DNA of 64,000 nt from Chlamydia sp. BM-2023. Its GTDB lineage: Bacteria; Chlamydiota; Chlamydiia; Chlamydiales; Chlamydiaceae. The stretch spans positions 124,001 through 188,000 of the forward strand of contig NZ_CAXIED010000001.1 in NCBI RefSeq assembly GCF_964023145.1, read 5' to 3'. Shown here in pieces: positions 38,641 through 50,005 of this stretch. A program made the position numbers and the translations under genes. The notes beneath the pieces were generated by a model. It made no database searches and had not been told where the DNA came from. It saw only the letters and a program-made list of their open reading frames with translations. Each line of letters starts with the position of its first letter. Positions within the stretch are counted from its first letter, which is position 1.

Positions 38641-40854
38641 ATGGAAAAAATTTCCGGACAACTAGAAAGCATACTTGTTAAAGATCAAGATTCTAGGGAA
38701 ACCTCTGCTAAAATACGCATACCCTACAAGGGTACAATCATAGTGATAAAAGGACTATTTCCTGATTCCTTTCTAAAAATAGGAATGCTGTTACATTTGT
38801 ATGGGAAATGGTCCGAAGATCTCAACCTTGGCAATTACTTTCAGGTATACAGCTGTGACTCCCCAGAAACTCAAGACAACCGCGGGATAATAAATTACCT
38901 TACATCTAAGCTTATCAAAGGCATAGGACCAAAAATCACAGAAAAAATTATCGAAAAGTTCCAAAATGAAACTGCGGATATCCTCGATAATCAACCAGAA
39001 AGACTTATAGAAATTGCTGGGATTAGCCAAACAAAATGCGATAGCCTCTGCAAGCAATTACATGAACAAAAAGATCTCAGAACAACTCTGCTTTTTCTCC
39101 AGCAATACAATATTGCTATTCATTACGGCGTAAGAATTTATAAAAAATATAAAGAGACAACCATAGAGAAAATCTGCGAAGATCCCTTCCTACTAGCTCG
39201 AGAAATGGAAGGAATAGGATTTAAGACCGCGGATCTTATTGCTACTCGCCTGGGAATGCCATTAAACTCTCAAAGTAGATTGTCCGCAGGAATACAACAC
39301 TCCTTAGAAGAGCTTCAAGAAGACGGCCATACATGCTACCCCCTAAAAAATCTTGCTCAAGCTGTTGAAAAGCTCTTAAATCAAGATATTCCCGAAACGC
39401 TTATACAAGTCGAAGAAATCATTTCTCAGATTTATACCATGCAAGAAAAAAATCTTCTTCATATCAAGGATATGGAAGGTATTCCCTATGTATGGGTAAA
39501 ACATATTTACCTCGCGGAAAAAACTGTAGTCTCTGATTTAAAAAGAATCTTATTTTCCTCGAGAAAAGTCCGTCCTATAGATGGTGCTAAGGCTATTCAA
39601 TGGGTAGAAGATAATCTGAGTCTTCATTTGGAACAAAATCAAAGAGAAGCTGTACGCGCTTGCTTCTCGGAGAAGATTCATATTATTACTGGGGGACCAG
39701 GAACAGGAAAAAGTACAATTACCCGAGCAATATTAAAAATATTTGAGCAGGTTACGTATAAAATAATCCTTGCTGCTCCCACAGGGAAAGCAGCAAAACG
39801 CATGACAGAAATTACAGGAAAGCATTCTGTCACTATTCACGCGCTACTACAATACGACTTTAAAACACGCTCATTTCGTAAAAACTATGAAAATCCTATA
39901 GATTGTGATCTCATCATCATCGATGAATCAGGAATGATGGATACCTATCTTCTATGTCATTTCTTAAAAGCTCTTCCTGATCATGTAATTCTTATTCTCA
40001 TTGGAGATATACATCAGTTACCTAGTGTGGGCCCTGGAAATATCCTAAAGGATATTATCAACTCCGGAAAAATCACCGTGACGAAGCTCAATAAGATTTT
40101 CCGTCAGGTGCATGATTCGAACATCATTACAAATGCCCATAAGGTAAACGAAGGAGAGTTCCCAATACTATACTCCGAGTCGGGACGTAAGGACTTTTTA
40201 TTCTTCCAAAAGGAAGATCCTCAAGAAGCTCTGGATCATATTGTTCATTTAGTGACACAATTCGTTCCTAAAAAATACCATATTTATCCTAAGGATATTC
40301 AAATCCTTGCTCCGATGAAAAAAGGCACTCTAGGGATTCACAACCTTAATAAAGTCTTAAAGTCTGCGTTAAACCCCAAGCAAGCAACTCTCCACGGCAG
40401 ATTTCATTCTTATGCTATAGGAGATAAAGTGATGCAAATTCGCAATAATTATAACAAAGAAGTCTTCAATGGAGACATCGGGTATATATCCATGATCAAC
40501 TTTGAAAATAGACGTGTTATTGTAAATATGGACGGAAAATATGTGACATACTCATTTGCGGAGCTTGATGATCTTGTATTAGCTTATGCAACTTCTGTTC
40601 ACAAGTACCAAGGAAGTGAAAGTCCGTGTATTATCCTACCTATACACACCTCTCATTTTATGATGCTTTATAGGAACCTTCTTTATACGGCAATTACAAG
40701 GGGAAAACAACTCGTTGCCTTAGTAGGGACAAAAAAAGCCATTGCTATAGCAACGAGAAATGATAAAGTACAGCATCGCTGCACAGGGCTTATGCAAGCT
40801 CTTGATAAGCTCGACAAGCCGCAACAAACACAGTTTGTATTTCCAGAAACTTAA
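38641..40854 (+). CDS. recD2: RecD2-type 5'-3' DNA helicase
   Basis: The gene encodes 737 residues. N-terminal helix-hairpin-helix segments ([49 protein letters not shown]) followed by a superfamily 1B helicase core identify the RecD2/TraA-like form that works without RecBC. Walker A is GGPGTGKST (near residue 350), Walker [11 protein letters not shown] (near 424-433), then [13 protein letters not shown], and the C-terminal motif [12 protein letters not shown]. It acts in DNA repair and recombination. It converges with metG: the two stop codons overlap in TTAA (40851-40854). Confidence 0.92.
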   Translation: MEKISGQLESILVKDQDSRETSAKIRIPYKGTIIVIKGLFPDSFLKIGMLLHLYGKWSEDLNLGNYFQVYSCDSPETQDNRGIINYLTSKLIKGIGPKITEKIIEKFQNETADILDNQPERLIEIAGISQTKCDSLCKQLHEQKDLRTTLLFLQQYNIAIHYGVRIYKKYKETTIEKICEDPFLLAREMEGIGFKTADLIATRLGMPLNSQSRLSAGIQHSLEELQEDGHTCYPLKNLAQAVEKLLNQDIPETLIQVEEIISQIYTMQEKNLLHIKDMEGIPYVWVKHIYLAEKTVVSDLKRILFSSRKVRPIDGAKAIQWVEDNLSLHLEQNQREAVRACFSEKIHIITGGPGTGKSTITRAILKIFEQVTYKIILAAPTGKAAKRMTEITGKHSVTIHALLQYDFKTRSFRKNYENPIDCDLIIIDESGMMDTYLLCHFLKALPDHVILILIGDIHQLPSVGPGNILKDIINSGKITVTKLNKIFRQVHDSNIITNAHKVNEGEFPILYSESGRKDFLFFQKEDPQEALDHIVHLVTQFVPKKYHIYPKDIQILAPMKKGTLGIHNLNKVLKSALNPKQATLHGRFHSYAIGDKVMQIRNNYNKEVFNGDIGYISMINFENRRVIVNMDGKYVTYSFAELDDLVLAYATSVHKYQGSESPCIILPIHTSHFMMLYRNLLYTAITRGKQLVALVGTKKAIAIATRNDKVQHRCTGLMQALDKLDKPQQTQFVFPET

Positions 40855-42506
40855 TCAACAATTGTGAACAACAATTGCGGAGTCTTTAAAGAAAAAACCT
40901 CTTCAGAAAAGTCTAAAAACTCTGAATTCCAAAGGTTTTTTACCCGATCTTGATCTTGATTTGAAAAATCCAAAGATTTTGGAGAAAGCATATTCCAGAT
41001 CTCCCAAGCTGTTCCCGGCAGAATAGGATAGGAAATCAACGCAAGCAACTTCTGACAATAACAAGCACAAAACAGTACTGTCTCTACACGATGCGTATAC
41101 CCTTCCTTAAGAAGCTTCCAAGGTGCCTGATCATTAAAGTAAACATTCCCCAACGCTGCAAGCTCCATAATCGCAGAACAAGCCTTGCGTAAGCTATACT
41201 TGCTATAGCAAGCCTGTGCCTCAAGGACGATCCTCTGAGCAGCTTCTAAAAACTGCTTATCTTTTTCTTCTAAAAGATCAGCACTACAAGCTAGTTCTCT
41301 AAAATGATTTTTCTCAGCAAACGCTAGAACACGATTAATAAAATTACCAAACTTACCAACAAGCTCAGAATTACACCGTGTTTTAAAATCTAGAAAGGTA
41401 AATTCACTATCAGAAGTTTCTGGGGCTGTTGCTGCTAGAACATAGCGCAGCTTATCCAGGGAATATGTATCCAAAAAGGCATCCATATCGACGAAGTTCC
41501 CTTCGGATTTACTGAATTGATATCCTTCAAGAAGATAAAATTCTGAAGAAACCAACGCATCCATCTTCTTGTAAGGAAGGTCCTGCCCCAACTCCATAGC
41601 TGGAAATATAGCCGCATGAAAAGGAATATTATCCTTACCTATAAACTGTACGTACTCCGTAGAGTCTTCCAACCAAAATGACTTCCAAGCTTCAGGATTA
41701 TTGATAGATGCTGCCCAATCCATTGTTCCGCTAATATAGCCAATAGGGGCGTCAAACCATACGTAAAACACCTTATTAGGAAAGTCAGGAACAGGAATTC
41801 CCCAGGATAAATCTCTGGTAATAGCTCGTGGACGTAAGTTCTTTATGTAATCCACAACAAATTTACGAACATGTTCAGGAACATAAGACTTACCAATAAA
41901 TTCTAATAAAGGTTCCACCATACGTTCTAAATGCAGATACGCATGTTCTGTTTCTTTAAGGATAAGTTTTGCTCCTGACAACTTCGATCGTGGATTTATT
42001 AAATCGGTAGCCTCATAATCAGCGCCGCATTTCTGACATTCATCACCACGGGCACCATCAAATCCACATTTTGGACAGGTGCCTTCTACATAACGATCCG
42101 CTAAAAAACGATTTTCATCTTCAGAATATAGCTGAAGTGACAGGCGATTTTCTATAAGGCCTTTTGACTTCAATTGTATATAAAAGTCTTCAACAACAGC
42201 TTTGTGAAAAGGATTCGTTGTTCTCGAAAAGAAATCTAAGGAAATTCTTAATTTATCAAAAGTATCCTTATGTATCTTATGATACATATTCACATAGTCT
42301 TGATATCCTAAACCGGCGCGTTCAGCATTTAATGTAATTGCTATTCCATATTCATCAGAACCACATAAATAGAGAACCTCATCCCCTAATAGCCTACGAA
42401 ACCTTGCGTAAACATCAGCAGGAAGATAAGCGCCAGCTATGTGCCCGAAATGTAATGGACCATTTGCATAAGGTAATGCCGAGGTTATTAAAACGCGCGC
42501 GGGCAT
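40851..42506 (-). CDS. metG: Methionyl-tRNA synthetase
   Basis: The 551-residue class I synthetase charges tRNA-Met with methionine. The HIGH-type motif is in [15 protein letters not shown] (residues about 12-26). A zinc knuckle has CPKCG and CQKCG (about 143-160), and the KMSKS equivalent reads FSKSEGN. The length matches forms lacking the C-terminal tRNA-binding (EMAP-like) domain of E. coli MetRS. It is the last gene of the prfA-to-metG cluster; its ATG overlaps the stop of the rpoZ-like gene by one base, implying translational coupling. Confidence 0.96.
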   Translation of the reverse strand: MPARVLITSALPYANGPLHFGHIAGAYLPADVYARFRRLLGDEVLYLCGSDEYGIAITLNAERAGLGYQDYVNMYHKIHKDTFDKLRISLDFFSRTTNPFHKAVVEDFYIQLKSKGLIENRLSLQLYSEDENRFLADRYVEGTCPKCGFDGARGDECQKCGADYEATDLINPRSKLSGAKLILKETEHAYLHLERMVEPLLEFIGKSYVPEHVRKFVVDYIKNLRPRAITRDLSWGIPVPDFPNKVFYVWFDAPIGYISGTMDWAASINNPEAWKSFWLEDSTEYVQFIGKDNIPFHAAIFPAMELGQDLPYKKMDALVSSEFYLLEGYQFSKSEGNFVDMDAFLDTYSLDKLRYVLAATAPETSDSEFTFLDFKTRCNSELVGKFGNFINRVLAFAEKNHFRELACSADLLEEKDKQFLEAAQRIVLEAQACYSKYSLRKACSAIMELAALGNVYFNDQAPWKLLKEGYTHRVETVLFCACYCQKLLALISYPILPGTAWEIWNMLSPKSLDFSNQDQDRVKNLWNSEFLDFSEEVFSLKTPQLLFTIVD

Positions 42507-42802
42507 TATTTTACATCACTCCATGTGTAAGCAGAAGGGTCTTTTCTTCTTCCTGAAGAAGAGCCTTCTCGTTTTCTTTCATTAGTAGGAGCAGAAGCAC
42601 TTTCGATAACTTCCTCTGAAAAGTCAGACTGCACACCATCCCTTTCTAATAAAACCAACGCCTCAATAGCAGCATTAGAAGAACGCACATCACCTCTGGC
42701 TATTCTATGTTTCGCCTGCTTAATTGCGTAATTAACTAAACTAAAAGGGCTTTCAAACAACTTGTTTAACTTTTCATTGGTTAAACGATCTTTGTTGGTC
42801 AT
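42506..42802 (-). CDS. rpoZ: RNA polymerase omega-subunit-like protein
   Basis: This small protein has 98 residues. The segment [16 protein letters not shown] followed by [14 protein letters not shown] parallels the omega signature (F-D-L-V-x-x-A-A-R-R-A-R, then A-L-R-E-I). The position directly after gmk is also the classical gmk-rpoZ arrangement. The C-terminus is basic and polar ([14 protein letters not shown]). Omega helps assemble RNA polymerase by holding the beta-prime subunit. The gene overlaps gmk by four bases and metG by one. Earlier chlamydial annotations call it hypothetical; I am fairly but not fully sure. Confidence 0.72.
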   Translation of the reverse strand: MTNKDRLTNEKLNKLFESPFSLVNYAIKQAKHRIARGDVRSSNAAIEALVLLERDGVQSDFSEEVIESASAPTNERKREGSSSGRRKDPSAYTWSDVK

Positions 42803-43413
42803 AATATGTTCCTATGTTCTTCTGCTATAAAAATACTTTTTAAAACCTCATAAGACTTGTTTAAGTCATCGTTAACAATGGCATAGTCAAATTTATTTGA
42901 GGCAGCTTGCTCGACAAGGCTATGTTGCAATCTCTCTTGTCTTTGAGGATCTTGTTCTGATCCTCTTTCTTTTAAACGTCTTTCAAGTTCTTCCGGAGAA
43001 GGCGCGGAAATAAAAATAGTGACGGTAGGGATCTTACTTTTTAAAGCTAGAGCTCCTTCCACATCAATAACAGCAATAGCGTGTTTTCCTGATTTCAAAA
43101 TTTTATCAATCTCTAAACGACTTGTTCCATAATACTCTCCAAATAGAGCTACCCATTCAAGAAAATCATGATTATCCAATCGTTGTTTAAACTCATCTTT
43201 CGAAACAAAATGATAATCAACACCTGAGGTCTCGTCAAAGCGAGGACTTCGAGTTGTTAAAGATAATGTTTTTTGAAAAGCGTCGGGGAATTCCTGTGCT
43301 AACAGGCGCACAAGAGTAGTCTTACCCGCACCTGCAGGAGCGCTAATAGTAAATAGTTTCGGAACACACTGGGGGCTATCAGGAGAAAAAGGGCTACGAA
43401 CTTTATCTTTCAT
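42799..43413 (-). CDS. gmk: Guanylate kinase
   Basis: The 204-residue enzyme phosphorylates GMP to GDP with ATP. The P-loop is in FTISAPAGAGKTTLV, followed by LTTRSPRFDETSGVDYHFVS (the GMP-binding Arg-Ser-Pro region), FLEWVALFGEYYGTS and the lid/adenine part PSPEELERRLKERG. The normal length is about 205. It lies in an overlapping operon with the rpoZ-like gene (four bases) and six bases after rnhB. Confidence 0.96.
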   Translation of the reverse strand: MKDKVRSPFSPDSPQCVPKLFTISAPAGAGKTTLVRLLAQEFPDAFQKTLSLTTRSPRFDETSGVDYHFVSKDEFKQRLDNHDFLEWVALFGEYYGTSRLEIDKILKSGKHAIAVIDVEGALALKSKIPTVTIFISAPSPEELERRLKERGSEQDPQRQERLQHSLVEQAASNKFDYAIVNDDLNKSYEVLKSIFIAEEHRNIL

Positions 43414-43419
43414 ATAATA

Positions 43420-44058
43420 TCAGAATACCCGCCTTACAGGAGCAAAACTTTTTCTATGACAATCACATGGACCGAAAGACTCCAACGCTGCTAAATGCGC
43501 AGCAGTACCATAACCTTTATGCTTATCAAAGCCGTAATTAGGGTAACGTTGATGAAGTTCTCTCATTAAATCATCTCTGTACTCTTTCGCTATAATTGAC
43601 GCTGCAGCTATAGACGCAGATTTAGAATCTCCTTTGATAATCTTCCTACAAGGGATTTTATGGGGTAAATGCAAACCATCAACAAGAAGAAAATTAGGAG
43701 ATATAGGTAACGCTTCTATTGCTTTTGCCATAGCCTCTTTGGTCGCTTCAAGAATATTGATCTCATCTATTCTTTCCACAGAGACAACACCGATGCCATA
43801 ATATACATCTGAATCATTCAATAGGACATCGCGAATTCGGCATCTTTCCTTGGGAGTTAATTTTTTACTATCATTCACTCCGGGGAATATTTTATCACGA
43901 GGAAGAACACAGGCTCCTGCAACTACAGGTCCAGCTAGAGGACCTCTACCGACCTCGTCCACTCCTGCTATAATCGAAAAGCCTTCGTTAAAAACTTCTT
44001 GTTCAAAGATAGTTTTAGACAAAAACAGCTGTTCTTCATCGATAGTAAGTGTGTTCAT
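43420..44058 (-). CDS. rnhB: Ribonuclease HII
   Basis: The 212-residue enzyme (from the ATG at 44058; a TTG at 44094 would add twelve residues) cleaves the RNA strand of RNA-DNA hybrids and removes misincorporated ribonucleotides. The first catalytic motif is [17 protein letters not shown], with the Asp-Glu metal ligands; others are LLVDGLHLP and [22 protein letters not shown]. The C-terminus ends with [12 protein letters not shown] as in typical RNase HII. It lies between rplS and gmk on the same strand. Confidence 0.95.
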   Translation of the reverse strand: MNTLTIDEEQLFLSKTIFEQEVFNEGFSIIAGVDEVGRGPLAGPVVAGACVLPRDKIFPGVNDSKKLTPKERCRIRDVLLNDSDVYYGIGVVSVERIDEINILEATKEAMAKAIEALPISPNFLLVDGLHLPHKIPCRKIIKGDSKSASIAAASIIAKEYRDDLMRELHQRYPNYGFDKHKGYGTAAHLAALESFGPCDCHRKSFAPVRRVF

Positions 44059-44111
44059 AGATCGGTATATCGTAGTAAAATCAGAAATCAGCAAAAACCA
44101 ATAGGTTTTAA

Positions 44112-44477
44112 TTATTTCTTTGTAGATCTAGGACCAATGTATTCTTTAACTTTAGCAGCTTTACCAGTCTTACCTTTCAAGTAATAGAGGCGGGCACGAG
44201 CAACTTTACCGCGCTTGACTACTTCAATACTTGCAATCTTAGGACTATTAAGCAAGAAACTCTTTTCCATACCTTCGCCATAGGCCACACGATGTAGGGC
44301 AACAGTTTCTCCAGCACCACCGCCTCTACGAGCCATTACTGTGCCTTGGAAGACTTGGATACGTTCTTTACCACCGTCAACAATTTTTGTAGCCACACGA
44401 ATAGTATCCCCTACGCGAAAATCTGTAAGGTCTGATCTGCACTGTTCTTGTTGCAATTCTTGTAATAAGTTCCCCAT
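44112..44477 (-). CDS. rplS: 50S ribosomal protein L19
   Basis: The 121-residue ribosomal protein sits at the 30S-50S interface. [23 protein letters not shown] and [25 protein letters not shown] are typical L19 segments. The ATG at 44477 is preferred because TTAGGTGA lies about eight bases upstream; a GTG three codons earlier (44486) is possible. It follows trmD by 24 bases, the common rpsP-trmD-rplS order. Confidence 0.97.
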   Translation of the reverse strand: MGNLLQELQQEQCRSDLTDFRVGDTIRVATKIVDGGKERIQVFQGTVMARRGGGAGETVALHRVAYGEGMEKSFLLNSPKIASIEVVKRGKVARARLYYLKGKTGKAAKVKEYIGPRSTKK

Positions 44478-44501
44478 ATACTTCACCTAAATTCTCTATT
44501 T

Positions 44502-45569
44502 CTATTTCAACCCTTTGCAAGAGATCGCCCATAAATGGCCGTCTAAATCACGAACTAATCTTACTGTCCCTTGATTATCGGCCTGTTCTAACGTGCCACC
44601 CAGCATTTTCCATCGTCCTAAAAAACTATAAAAATCGTCTTCACAATCTAAACAGAACGATAAAGTGGTTATATTTTTATCTTTTGATCCTATTTCTTGC
44701 AAATGGAGTGCCATTTGCGTTTTTCCTGGAATATATAGTTTATCATCAACAGGTTGGTTTAATCTAAAAATCCTTGAATAAAACTTCTTTGAGCGATTTA
44801 AATCTTCAACCTCTAAAACTACAGCTCCGTTTCCTTTTAATGTAGATTGCTTCTGATTTTCTTCCTGCGTTGTGCATTTCTCATTTTCACAATCATAAAG
44901 ATAGTGAATATATAGATCAGGACGCCTCTCTCGGGTTCTATCTAAACTGGCTTGCTTTCTCCATCGAGCAATTGCCTGATGGTCTCCTTGAAGCAGTACT
45001 TCAGGAACCTCCCTACCTTCAAACACACGCGGACGTGTATACTGGGGGCCCTCTAACAACCCATTTTCTAAAGAGTCTTTCTCTGCACTCTCCTGATTTC
45101 CTAAAACTCCAGGAATAAATCGAGATAAAGCATCAATTACTACTAAGGCGGCAATACCCCCATTAGTTAATACGTAATCCCCTATGCTAATCTCTTCATC
45201 TACCTCGCTTTCTAAAGCTCTTTCATCAACGCCTTCATAGTGCCCACATAAAAATATCAGATGGGGACACAGCGCCAAGTCGCGGCTTTTTTTTGCTGTT
45301 AAAGGAGATCCTTGAGGTGATAGGTAGATTACTTTGGAATCCCTTCGTTTAATACTTCTTATTGCTTGAACTATAGGTTCGGCCATAAGAAGCATACCAC
45401 TGTTACTAAAAGTGGCATCATCTACCTGTTTCCATTTCCCCAATCCAAAATCTCTTATGTCTCTGGATTGAATCTTTAACAGCCCTTTCTTAATAGCCCT
45501 TCCCAAAATACTTACTTGTAGAGGGCTATCAAAATAACCTGGGAACAAAGAAAGTATATCTATCTCCAT
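44502..45569 (-). CDS. trmD: tRNA (guanine-N1)-methyltransferase TrmD with C-terminal VOC-like domain
   Basis: The gene encodes 355 residues, about 110 longer than the usual TrmD. Residues 1-230 are the SPOUT methyltransferase that makes m1G37 in t[14 protein letters not shown], the knot segments [10 protein letters not shown] and [26 protein letters not shown] and [14 protein letters not shown]. After a polar linker, about residues 243-355 resemble a glyoxalase/VOC fold: [21 protein letters not shown], then [18 protein letters not shown] and [15 protein letters not shown]. No full metal-binding set of the glyoxalases can be assigned. The extension appears to be a chlamydial feature; its role is unknown. 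Confidence 0.95.
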   Translation of the reverse strand: MEIDILSLFPGYFDSPLQVSILGRAIKKGLLKIQSRDIRDFGLGKWKQVDDATFSNSGMLLMAEPIVQAIRSIKRRDSKVIYLSPQGSPLTAKKSRDLALCPHLIFLCGHYEGVDERALESEVDEEISIGDYVLTNGGIAALVVIDALSRFIPGVLGNQESAEKDSLENGLLEGPQYTRPRVFEGREVPEVLLQGDHQAIARWRKQASLDRTRERRPDLYIHYLYDCENEKCTTQEENQKQSTLKGNGAVVLEVEDLNRSKKFYSRIFRLNQPVDDKLYIPGKTQMALHLQEIGSKDKNITTLSFCLDCEDDFYSFLGRWKMLGGTLEQADNQGTVRLVRDLDGHLWAISCKGLK

Positions 45570-45583
45570 CCCAAGCCTAGAAA

Positions 45584-45943
45584 TTACTTAGCAACAGCTT
45601 GTACAGCTTCTGCTCTTTTCGAAGAGCGGCGTTGACGATAAGCACGACGCTTCTGGCGTACAACTACCTTACGAGCCATTTTTTTAGAAAGCAACTCGGT
45701 ATATACTCCAGGAGCACCCTGTTTAACCAATGCTGATGCTTTTTCAGTGAGTTCAGCGCCTTGATTCACCCAATAAAAAATTCGTTCGCTTTTTAACTGA
45801 TAATTTACTGAGCTGTGAGGGTCGTACCAACCTAGTAGCTCTATGTACTTACCATCGCGAGGAGATTCAACATCAGCAAGCACTAATCTATAGACAACGT
45901 GATTTCTTCGTCCTTGTTGTCGTAAACGAATTTTTAACGCCAC
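45584..45943 (-). CDS. rpsP: 30S ribosomal protein S16
   Basis: This 119-residue S16 has the conserved start [20 protein letters not shown], the segment [16 protein letters not shown] and a long basic C-terminal tail ([18 protein letters not shown]). It starts inside the end of ffh, a 10-base overlap, and is followed by trmD after 14 bases, so ffh-rpsP-trmD-rplS form one unit. Confidence 0.97.
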   Translation of the reverse strand: MALKIRLRQQGRRNHVVYRLVLADVESPRDGKYIELLGWYDPHSSVNYQLKSERIFYWVNQGAELTEKASALVKQGAPGVYTELLSKKMARKVVVRQKRRAYRQRRSSKRAEAVQAVAK

Positions 45944-47277
45944 AGGTTTCCTCCAGACATTTTTTTTCTCATTTGTTCTATTCTCTCTTTACTCATATTT
46001 TTAAAAAACTTTTTAGATTTCGCCATCTGCTTACGGAACTGGTTCACATCACCTATAGTTAATCCGCAACCACTAGCTATTCTTTTCATCCGGCTCATAT
46101 CCAATTCCACTTCCTCTTTTCTCTCTTGAGGAGTCATAGAAAGAATAATGGCCTCTGTTTTTTTCATATGTTCTTCTGAATCTTCTATTTCCTTATCACT
46201 AGGTTTATTTCCGCCAAAACTTGGCATCATTCCCATAAGCTTTCGTAGAGGACCCATACGGCGAAACGCCTTCATCTGTTTATGATAATCTTCATAAGTG
46301 AAGGTCGATTCTATTAATTTTTTTCCAAGTTCTTCGTCTTCTTTTTCAGAGATACACTCGCGCATTTTTTGAACAAAATGTACAGTATCTCCCATACCTA
46401 AAATACGATCCGCCATAGACTCGGCATTGAACGGTCGAAGATCTTCTATTTTTTCCCCACACCCTTCAAATTTTATTGGTTTGCCTAGCAAACTCTTCAT
46501 AGACAACACAGCACCGGCGCGGGCATCTCCATCTGTCATGGAGATAATAACTCCTGTGAGATCTAAGTATTCATCAAAGGCTTTTGCCGTAGAAACAGCA
46601 TCTTGCCCCATAGCTAAATTCATTACAAAAAGCCTTTCGCATGACTGTGAGACCTTTTGTATGGAGGCCAGCTCCTCCATTAACACTTCATCGACATGCA
46701 ATCTACCCGCAGTATCAATCAACACGAGATCATGACCTGAGGATCGTGCATATTCTAAAGCCTGTGAAACTACCTTCACAGGATCTTGACCTTCGCCATT
46801 ATAAAACTCGGCTTGGGTTTTAGAAATCAAATTTCTTAATTGATCTACTGCTGCGAAACGTTTCAAGTCGCAAGGGACAACTAAAACCTTCTTGGCTTTA
46901 CGCTCTTGCATCACATAGGCAGCAAGTTTAGCACAGGTGGTTGTTTTTCCGGTCCCTTGAAGTCCACAAAGCAAAATTACTCCGGGACTACCCGAAGTAA
47001 CTAGATCTGACTTCCCATTAAGTAATTCTGTCAATTCTTCATGCAAATACCGCACAAACTGCTGTCCGGGAGAAACATGCTTCCATACTTCTTCTCCAAG
47101 AATTTTTTGCTTCACTTTAGCAATAAAATCCTTAACAACATGGTAGTTCACATCAGCATCTAGCAGCGCTATGCGAACTTCCCGGATTGCTTCAGAGATG
47201 TTTTCTTCAGTAATTCTACGAGAGGATACTAACGAAGAAAAAATTGAGGATAGTTTTTGCGATAAAGAACTGATCAT
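45934..47277 (-). CDS. ffh: Signal recognition particle protein Ffh (SRP54)
   Basis: The 447-residue GTPase binds signal sequences and SRP RNA and targets membrane proteins to the translocon. The order is N domain (1-about 95), G domain with the P-loop GLQGTGKTTTCAKL, LIDTAGR and ISMTDGDARAGAV, then a Met-rich M domain ending in [10 protein letters not shown]. At the G4 position, where most SRP54 proteins have T-K-x-D, this protein reads S-M-T-D, losing the Lys. This seems to be a chlamydial trait rather than an error, because the surrounding frame is intact. Confidence 0.97.
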   Translation of the reverse strand: MISSLSQKLSSIFSSLVSSRRITEENISEAIREVRIALLDADVNYHVVKDFIAKVKQKILGEEVWKHVSPGQQFVRYLHEELTELLNGKSDLVTSGSPGVILLCGLQGTGKTTTCAKLAAYVMQERKAKKVLVVPCDLKRFAAVDQLRNLISKTQAEFYNGEGQDPVKVVSQALEYARSSGHDLVLIDTAGRLHVDEVLMEELASIQKVSQSCERLFVMNLAMGQDAVSTAKAFDEYLDLTGVIISMTDGDARAGAVLSMKSLLGKPIKFEGCGEKIEDLRPFNAESMADRILGMGDTVHFVQKMRECISEKEDEELGKKLIESTFTYEDYHKQMKAFRRMGPLRKLMGMMPSFGGNKPSDKEIEDSEEHMKKTEAIILSMTPQERKEEVELDMSRMKRIASGCGLTIGDVNQFRKQMAKSKKFFKNMSKERIEQMRKKMSGGNLWR

Positions 47278-47303
47278 CTACTCAGCAAAAATCAAGAATA
47301 ATC

Positions 47304-48149
47304 TCATGAGGATACAGTATCACTTGCATGATTTTCAAGAAAAAAAATCCTATCCCATCCCGAAAGATCTTGGTACAGGCAACCTGAGACTCCTCGGCTA
47401 GAAAAAATTTCTTTAACACGCTGGCCTTGCTGATAACCAATTTCCAGCCAGCCAACACCTTTAGGCCGTAAAATTGAGTTTAAATTTTGAGCTATGCGTT
47501 CATAAAATTCGATTCCAGAGCATCCTCCCACCAAGGCCTTCCAGGGCTCATGACAACGAACTTCAGGATCAGCTTGAATAACTTCGCTAAAAGAAAGATA
47601 GGGGGGGTTGCAAACAAAAGCATCGGCAAGAGCTGAGTAAGGAGTGAATAAGTCTCCAGTTAGGATCTCAACATGTAAATGATTTTTAGAAGCATTAGCC
47701 TTAGCAACAGCTACTGCTTGGGGACAGATATCAGAAAGAATGACTTCAACATTAGGACAATATTTTTTTATAGATAAGCCTAAGCATCCGCTGCCACAGC
47801 AAACATCATAAAATCTTTGAATATTTGGGTGATTACCCAAATATTTAATAATTCTCTCTGCTAGAAGTTCTGTTTCCAACCTAGGAATAAGCACGCGAGG
47901 GTCTACTTCTAACTGCAGCCCTAAAAAAGAAACGCTGCCGTGAATATATGCTGTGGGGAAACGCTTAGCTCTTTTATTAATTCGGGACCAGTAGAGCTCT
48001 AGCATCTCTGAGTCTAATGAAACACTGGCTAAATGCGCTCTAGAGGTCGCACCAATCAAATCCATTAAAATATCAGAAGCTTCCCTATCGGGAGAGGCCA
48101 CTCCACAATAGGCAAGATACTCCCCAGCTTCTTTAAGAATCTTCTTCAT
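47304..48149 (-). CDS. prmC: Release factor glutamine methyltransferase PrmC
   Basis: The 281-residue enzyme (ATG at 48149; a GTG two codons upstream is possible) methylates the GGQ glutamine of release factors using S-adenosylmethionine. The SAM-binding motif is [20 protein letters not shown] and the catalytic motif NPPYLSF. It overlaps its own substrate gene prfA by 17 bases, a classical pairing. Confidence 0.95.
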   Translation of the reverse strand: MKKILKEAGEYLAYCGVASPDREASDILMDLIGATSRAHLASVSLDSEMLELYWSRINKRAKRFPTAYIHGSVSFLGLQLEVDPRVLIPRLETELLAERIIKYLGNHPNIQRFYDVCCGSGCLGLSIKKYCPNVEVILSDICPQAVAVAKANASKNHLHVEILTGDLFTPYSALADAFVCNPPYLSFSEVIQADPEVRCHEPWKALVGGCSGIEFYERIAQNLNSILRPKGVGWLEIGYQQGQRVKEIFSSRGVSGCLYQDLSGWDRIFFLENHASDTVSS

Positions 48150-49218
48150 TTCCACTTTGCAAAAGCTGACGATAAGCGTGACTCACCAAAGCGGATGTAA
48201 TCACATCTAAATCACCTTCCATAACCTTATCCAGACTATAAAGAGTGAGCCCTATTCTATGATCTGTCACACGATTTTGTGAAAAGTTATATGTACGAAT
48301 TCTTTCTGAACGATCTCCGCTCCCTACTTGAGCCGAACGCATAGCCGAAGCTTCTTTATGACGCCGCTGCATTTCAGCATCCCGTATACGGGCTTTTAAA
48401 ATACGCATAGCCTTAGCTTTATTTTTATGTTGGCTACGTTCATCTTGACAAGTCACTACCACACCTGTTGGCAAGTGAGTAATTCTTACTGCCGAATCCG
48501 TAACGTTAACGTGCTGTCCTCCAGCTCCTGAAGCTCTAAAAGTATCTATCTTTAAATCCTTCTCATCGATAAATACTTCTTCTTCTTCCTCTGAGGGCTC
48601 TGGCAATACTGCAACAGTAATTGCAGAAGTATGAACTCGTCCCTGAGTTTCTGTTTCAGGTACCCTTTGAACACGATGTGTTCCAGCTTCGTACTGCAGC
48701 AAACGCTTTACCCCTGTTCCCGAGATGCCCATGACATACTCTTTATACCCGCCTACGTCGGATTCAGAGGCAGAAAGCACTTCGTATTTCCATCCTTTAG
48801 AATCGGAGTAAAGATGGTACATACGCACACAGTCCCCTACAAAAAGGGCTGCTTCATCCCCTCCTGTACCAGCTCGCAGCTCCATGATGACATTCAAATC
48901 GTCATCTGGATCGGGAGGAACTAATAGATTTTCCAAAACTTTGTAGAGATTTTCGACTTCGGTTTTTTCTGATTGAATGCCTTCTTCCAGCATAGCAACC
49001 ATTTCAGGATCTTTTTCTTGTGCTAACGCCTGCTTATCATCCTTAAGAACTTTTTCTTTTTCTAAAATTTTATCATACACATTCTTCAATTCAGAAAGAC
49101 GGGCATGTTCCTTACTCAAACTACTATATTCTTTAGGATTATCAAAAATTTCTGGGTTAGAAATTTTTACTTCAACTTCCTCTAGGCGCTTCAAATACTC
49201 TAGAATCTTCTTTTCCAT
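48133..49218 (-). CDS. prfA: Peptide chain release factor 1
   Basis: The 361-residue factor terminates translation at UAA and UAG. The GGQ loop is in [19 protein letters not shown] (residues about 230-248), and the recognition region is just before it with [28 protein letters not shown] is the conserved domain 2 start. It is first in the prfA-prmC-ffh-...-metG cluster; a gap of about 380 bases separates it from rpmE upstream. Confidence 0.97.
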   Translation of the reverse strand: MEKKILEYLKRLEEVEVKISNPEIFDNPKEYSSLSKEHARLSELKNVYDKILEKEKVLKDDKQALAQEKDPEMVAMLEEGIQSEKTEVENLYKVLENLLVPPDPDDDLNVIMELRAGTGGDEAALFVGDCVRMYHLYSDSKGWKYEVLSASESDVGGYKEYVMGISGTGVKRLLQYEAGTHRVQRVPETETQGRVHTSAITVAVLPEPSEEEEEVFIDEKDLKIDTFRASGAGGQHVNVTDSAVRITHLPTGVVVTCQDERSQHKNKAKAMRILKARIRDAEMQRRHKEASAMRSAQVGSGDRSERIRTYNFSQNRVTDHRIGLTLYSLDKVMEGDLDVITSALVSHAYRQLLQSGNEEDS

Positions 49219-49596
49219 GAATCACTACTTTTCAATCAAGAGTTCCTAACATACCCCCTAGACAATGCTACGGGAGTCTTTAGTTGATTTTAATCATCTC
49301 TACTTAGGGGTCCTGCAGCTATATCACGGAATTCCTGAACGAATAATTCGCTTACTTTACCTTGCAGGTCAGCATTATGAGTTAATGTTTTATACCTTTG
49401 CTAATCATATCTCGTCAATATGAGTCGCTAAAACCGAATAAAAACATTAATCAGAAGTAACTATAAAAATGGAAACTAATAACTATTGAAAATCAAAAGA
49501 ACAATTTAAAACGATGAGAAAACAAAGAAAGCACGTTTCGAACATAATAATGCGTGATGGCGTGCTTACCAAAAAGACAAAGTCTAGAAACTATAA
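49219..49596. other. Gap between rpmE and prfA with a 52-codon reading frame
   Basis: About 380 bases. The plus strand contains a 52-codon frame (49265-49423) beginning MLRESLVDFNHLYLG, opposite to the flanking genes and with no ribosome site. An inverted repeat (GCACG and CGTGC) lies near 49530-49565. The promoter of the prfA cluster should be here, but no box pair was certain. Confidence 0.35.
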
Positions 49597-49923
49597 TTAT
49601 TTCTTTTTCTTTGCAGGAGCTTTCTTTTTCCCTTTAGGGGCAGGGTCTTCAGCGGCGGGTTGAGCGGCCTGTACAGGTTGCTTCACATTGCTGTAACGCT
49701 TCAAGAACTTATCTACCCGACCTTCGGCATCTACAAATTTCTTGCTTCCTGTGAAGAACGGATGGGAAGAAGAAGATACGCTGACATAACAAACGGGGTA
49801 TTCTTTACCTTCAAAAACTTCCGTCTTATCACTCTGATATGTAGATCCGCAAACAAATTTATACCCTGTAGAAGAGTCTACAAATAAAACTTGTTTATAT
49901 TCGGGATGAGTGTTCTTTTTCAT
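49597..49923 (-). CDS. rpmE: 50S ribosomal protein L31 type B
   Basis: The 108-residue L31 lacks the zinc-binding CxxC of the A type: [19 protein letters not shown] and [26 protein letters not shown] mark it as type B. The C-terminus is unusually long and Ala/Lys-rich ([15 protein letters not shown]). It is divergent from the secreted hypothetical gene at 50006, with 82 bases between starts. Confidence 0.95.
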   Translation of the reverse strand: MKKNTHPEYKQVLFVDSSTGYKFVCGSTYQSDKTEVFEGKEYPVCYVSVSSSSHPFFTGSKKFVDAEGRVDKFLKRYSNVKQPVQAAQPAAEDPAPKGKKKAPAKKKK

Positions 49924-50005
49924 ATTGACAACTCCAAAATCACCATCTTAGTATGTAGGAAACAACATTATGAAATGCTAAAGGAAGAGTGTACAGAAAT
50001 ATCCT

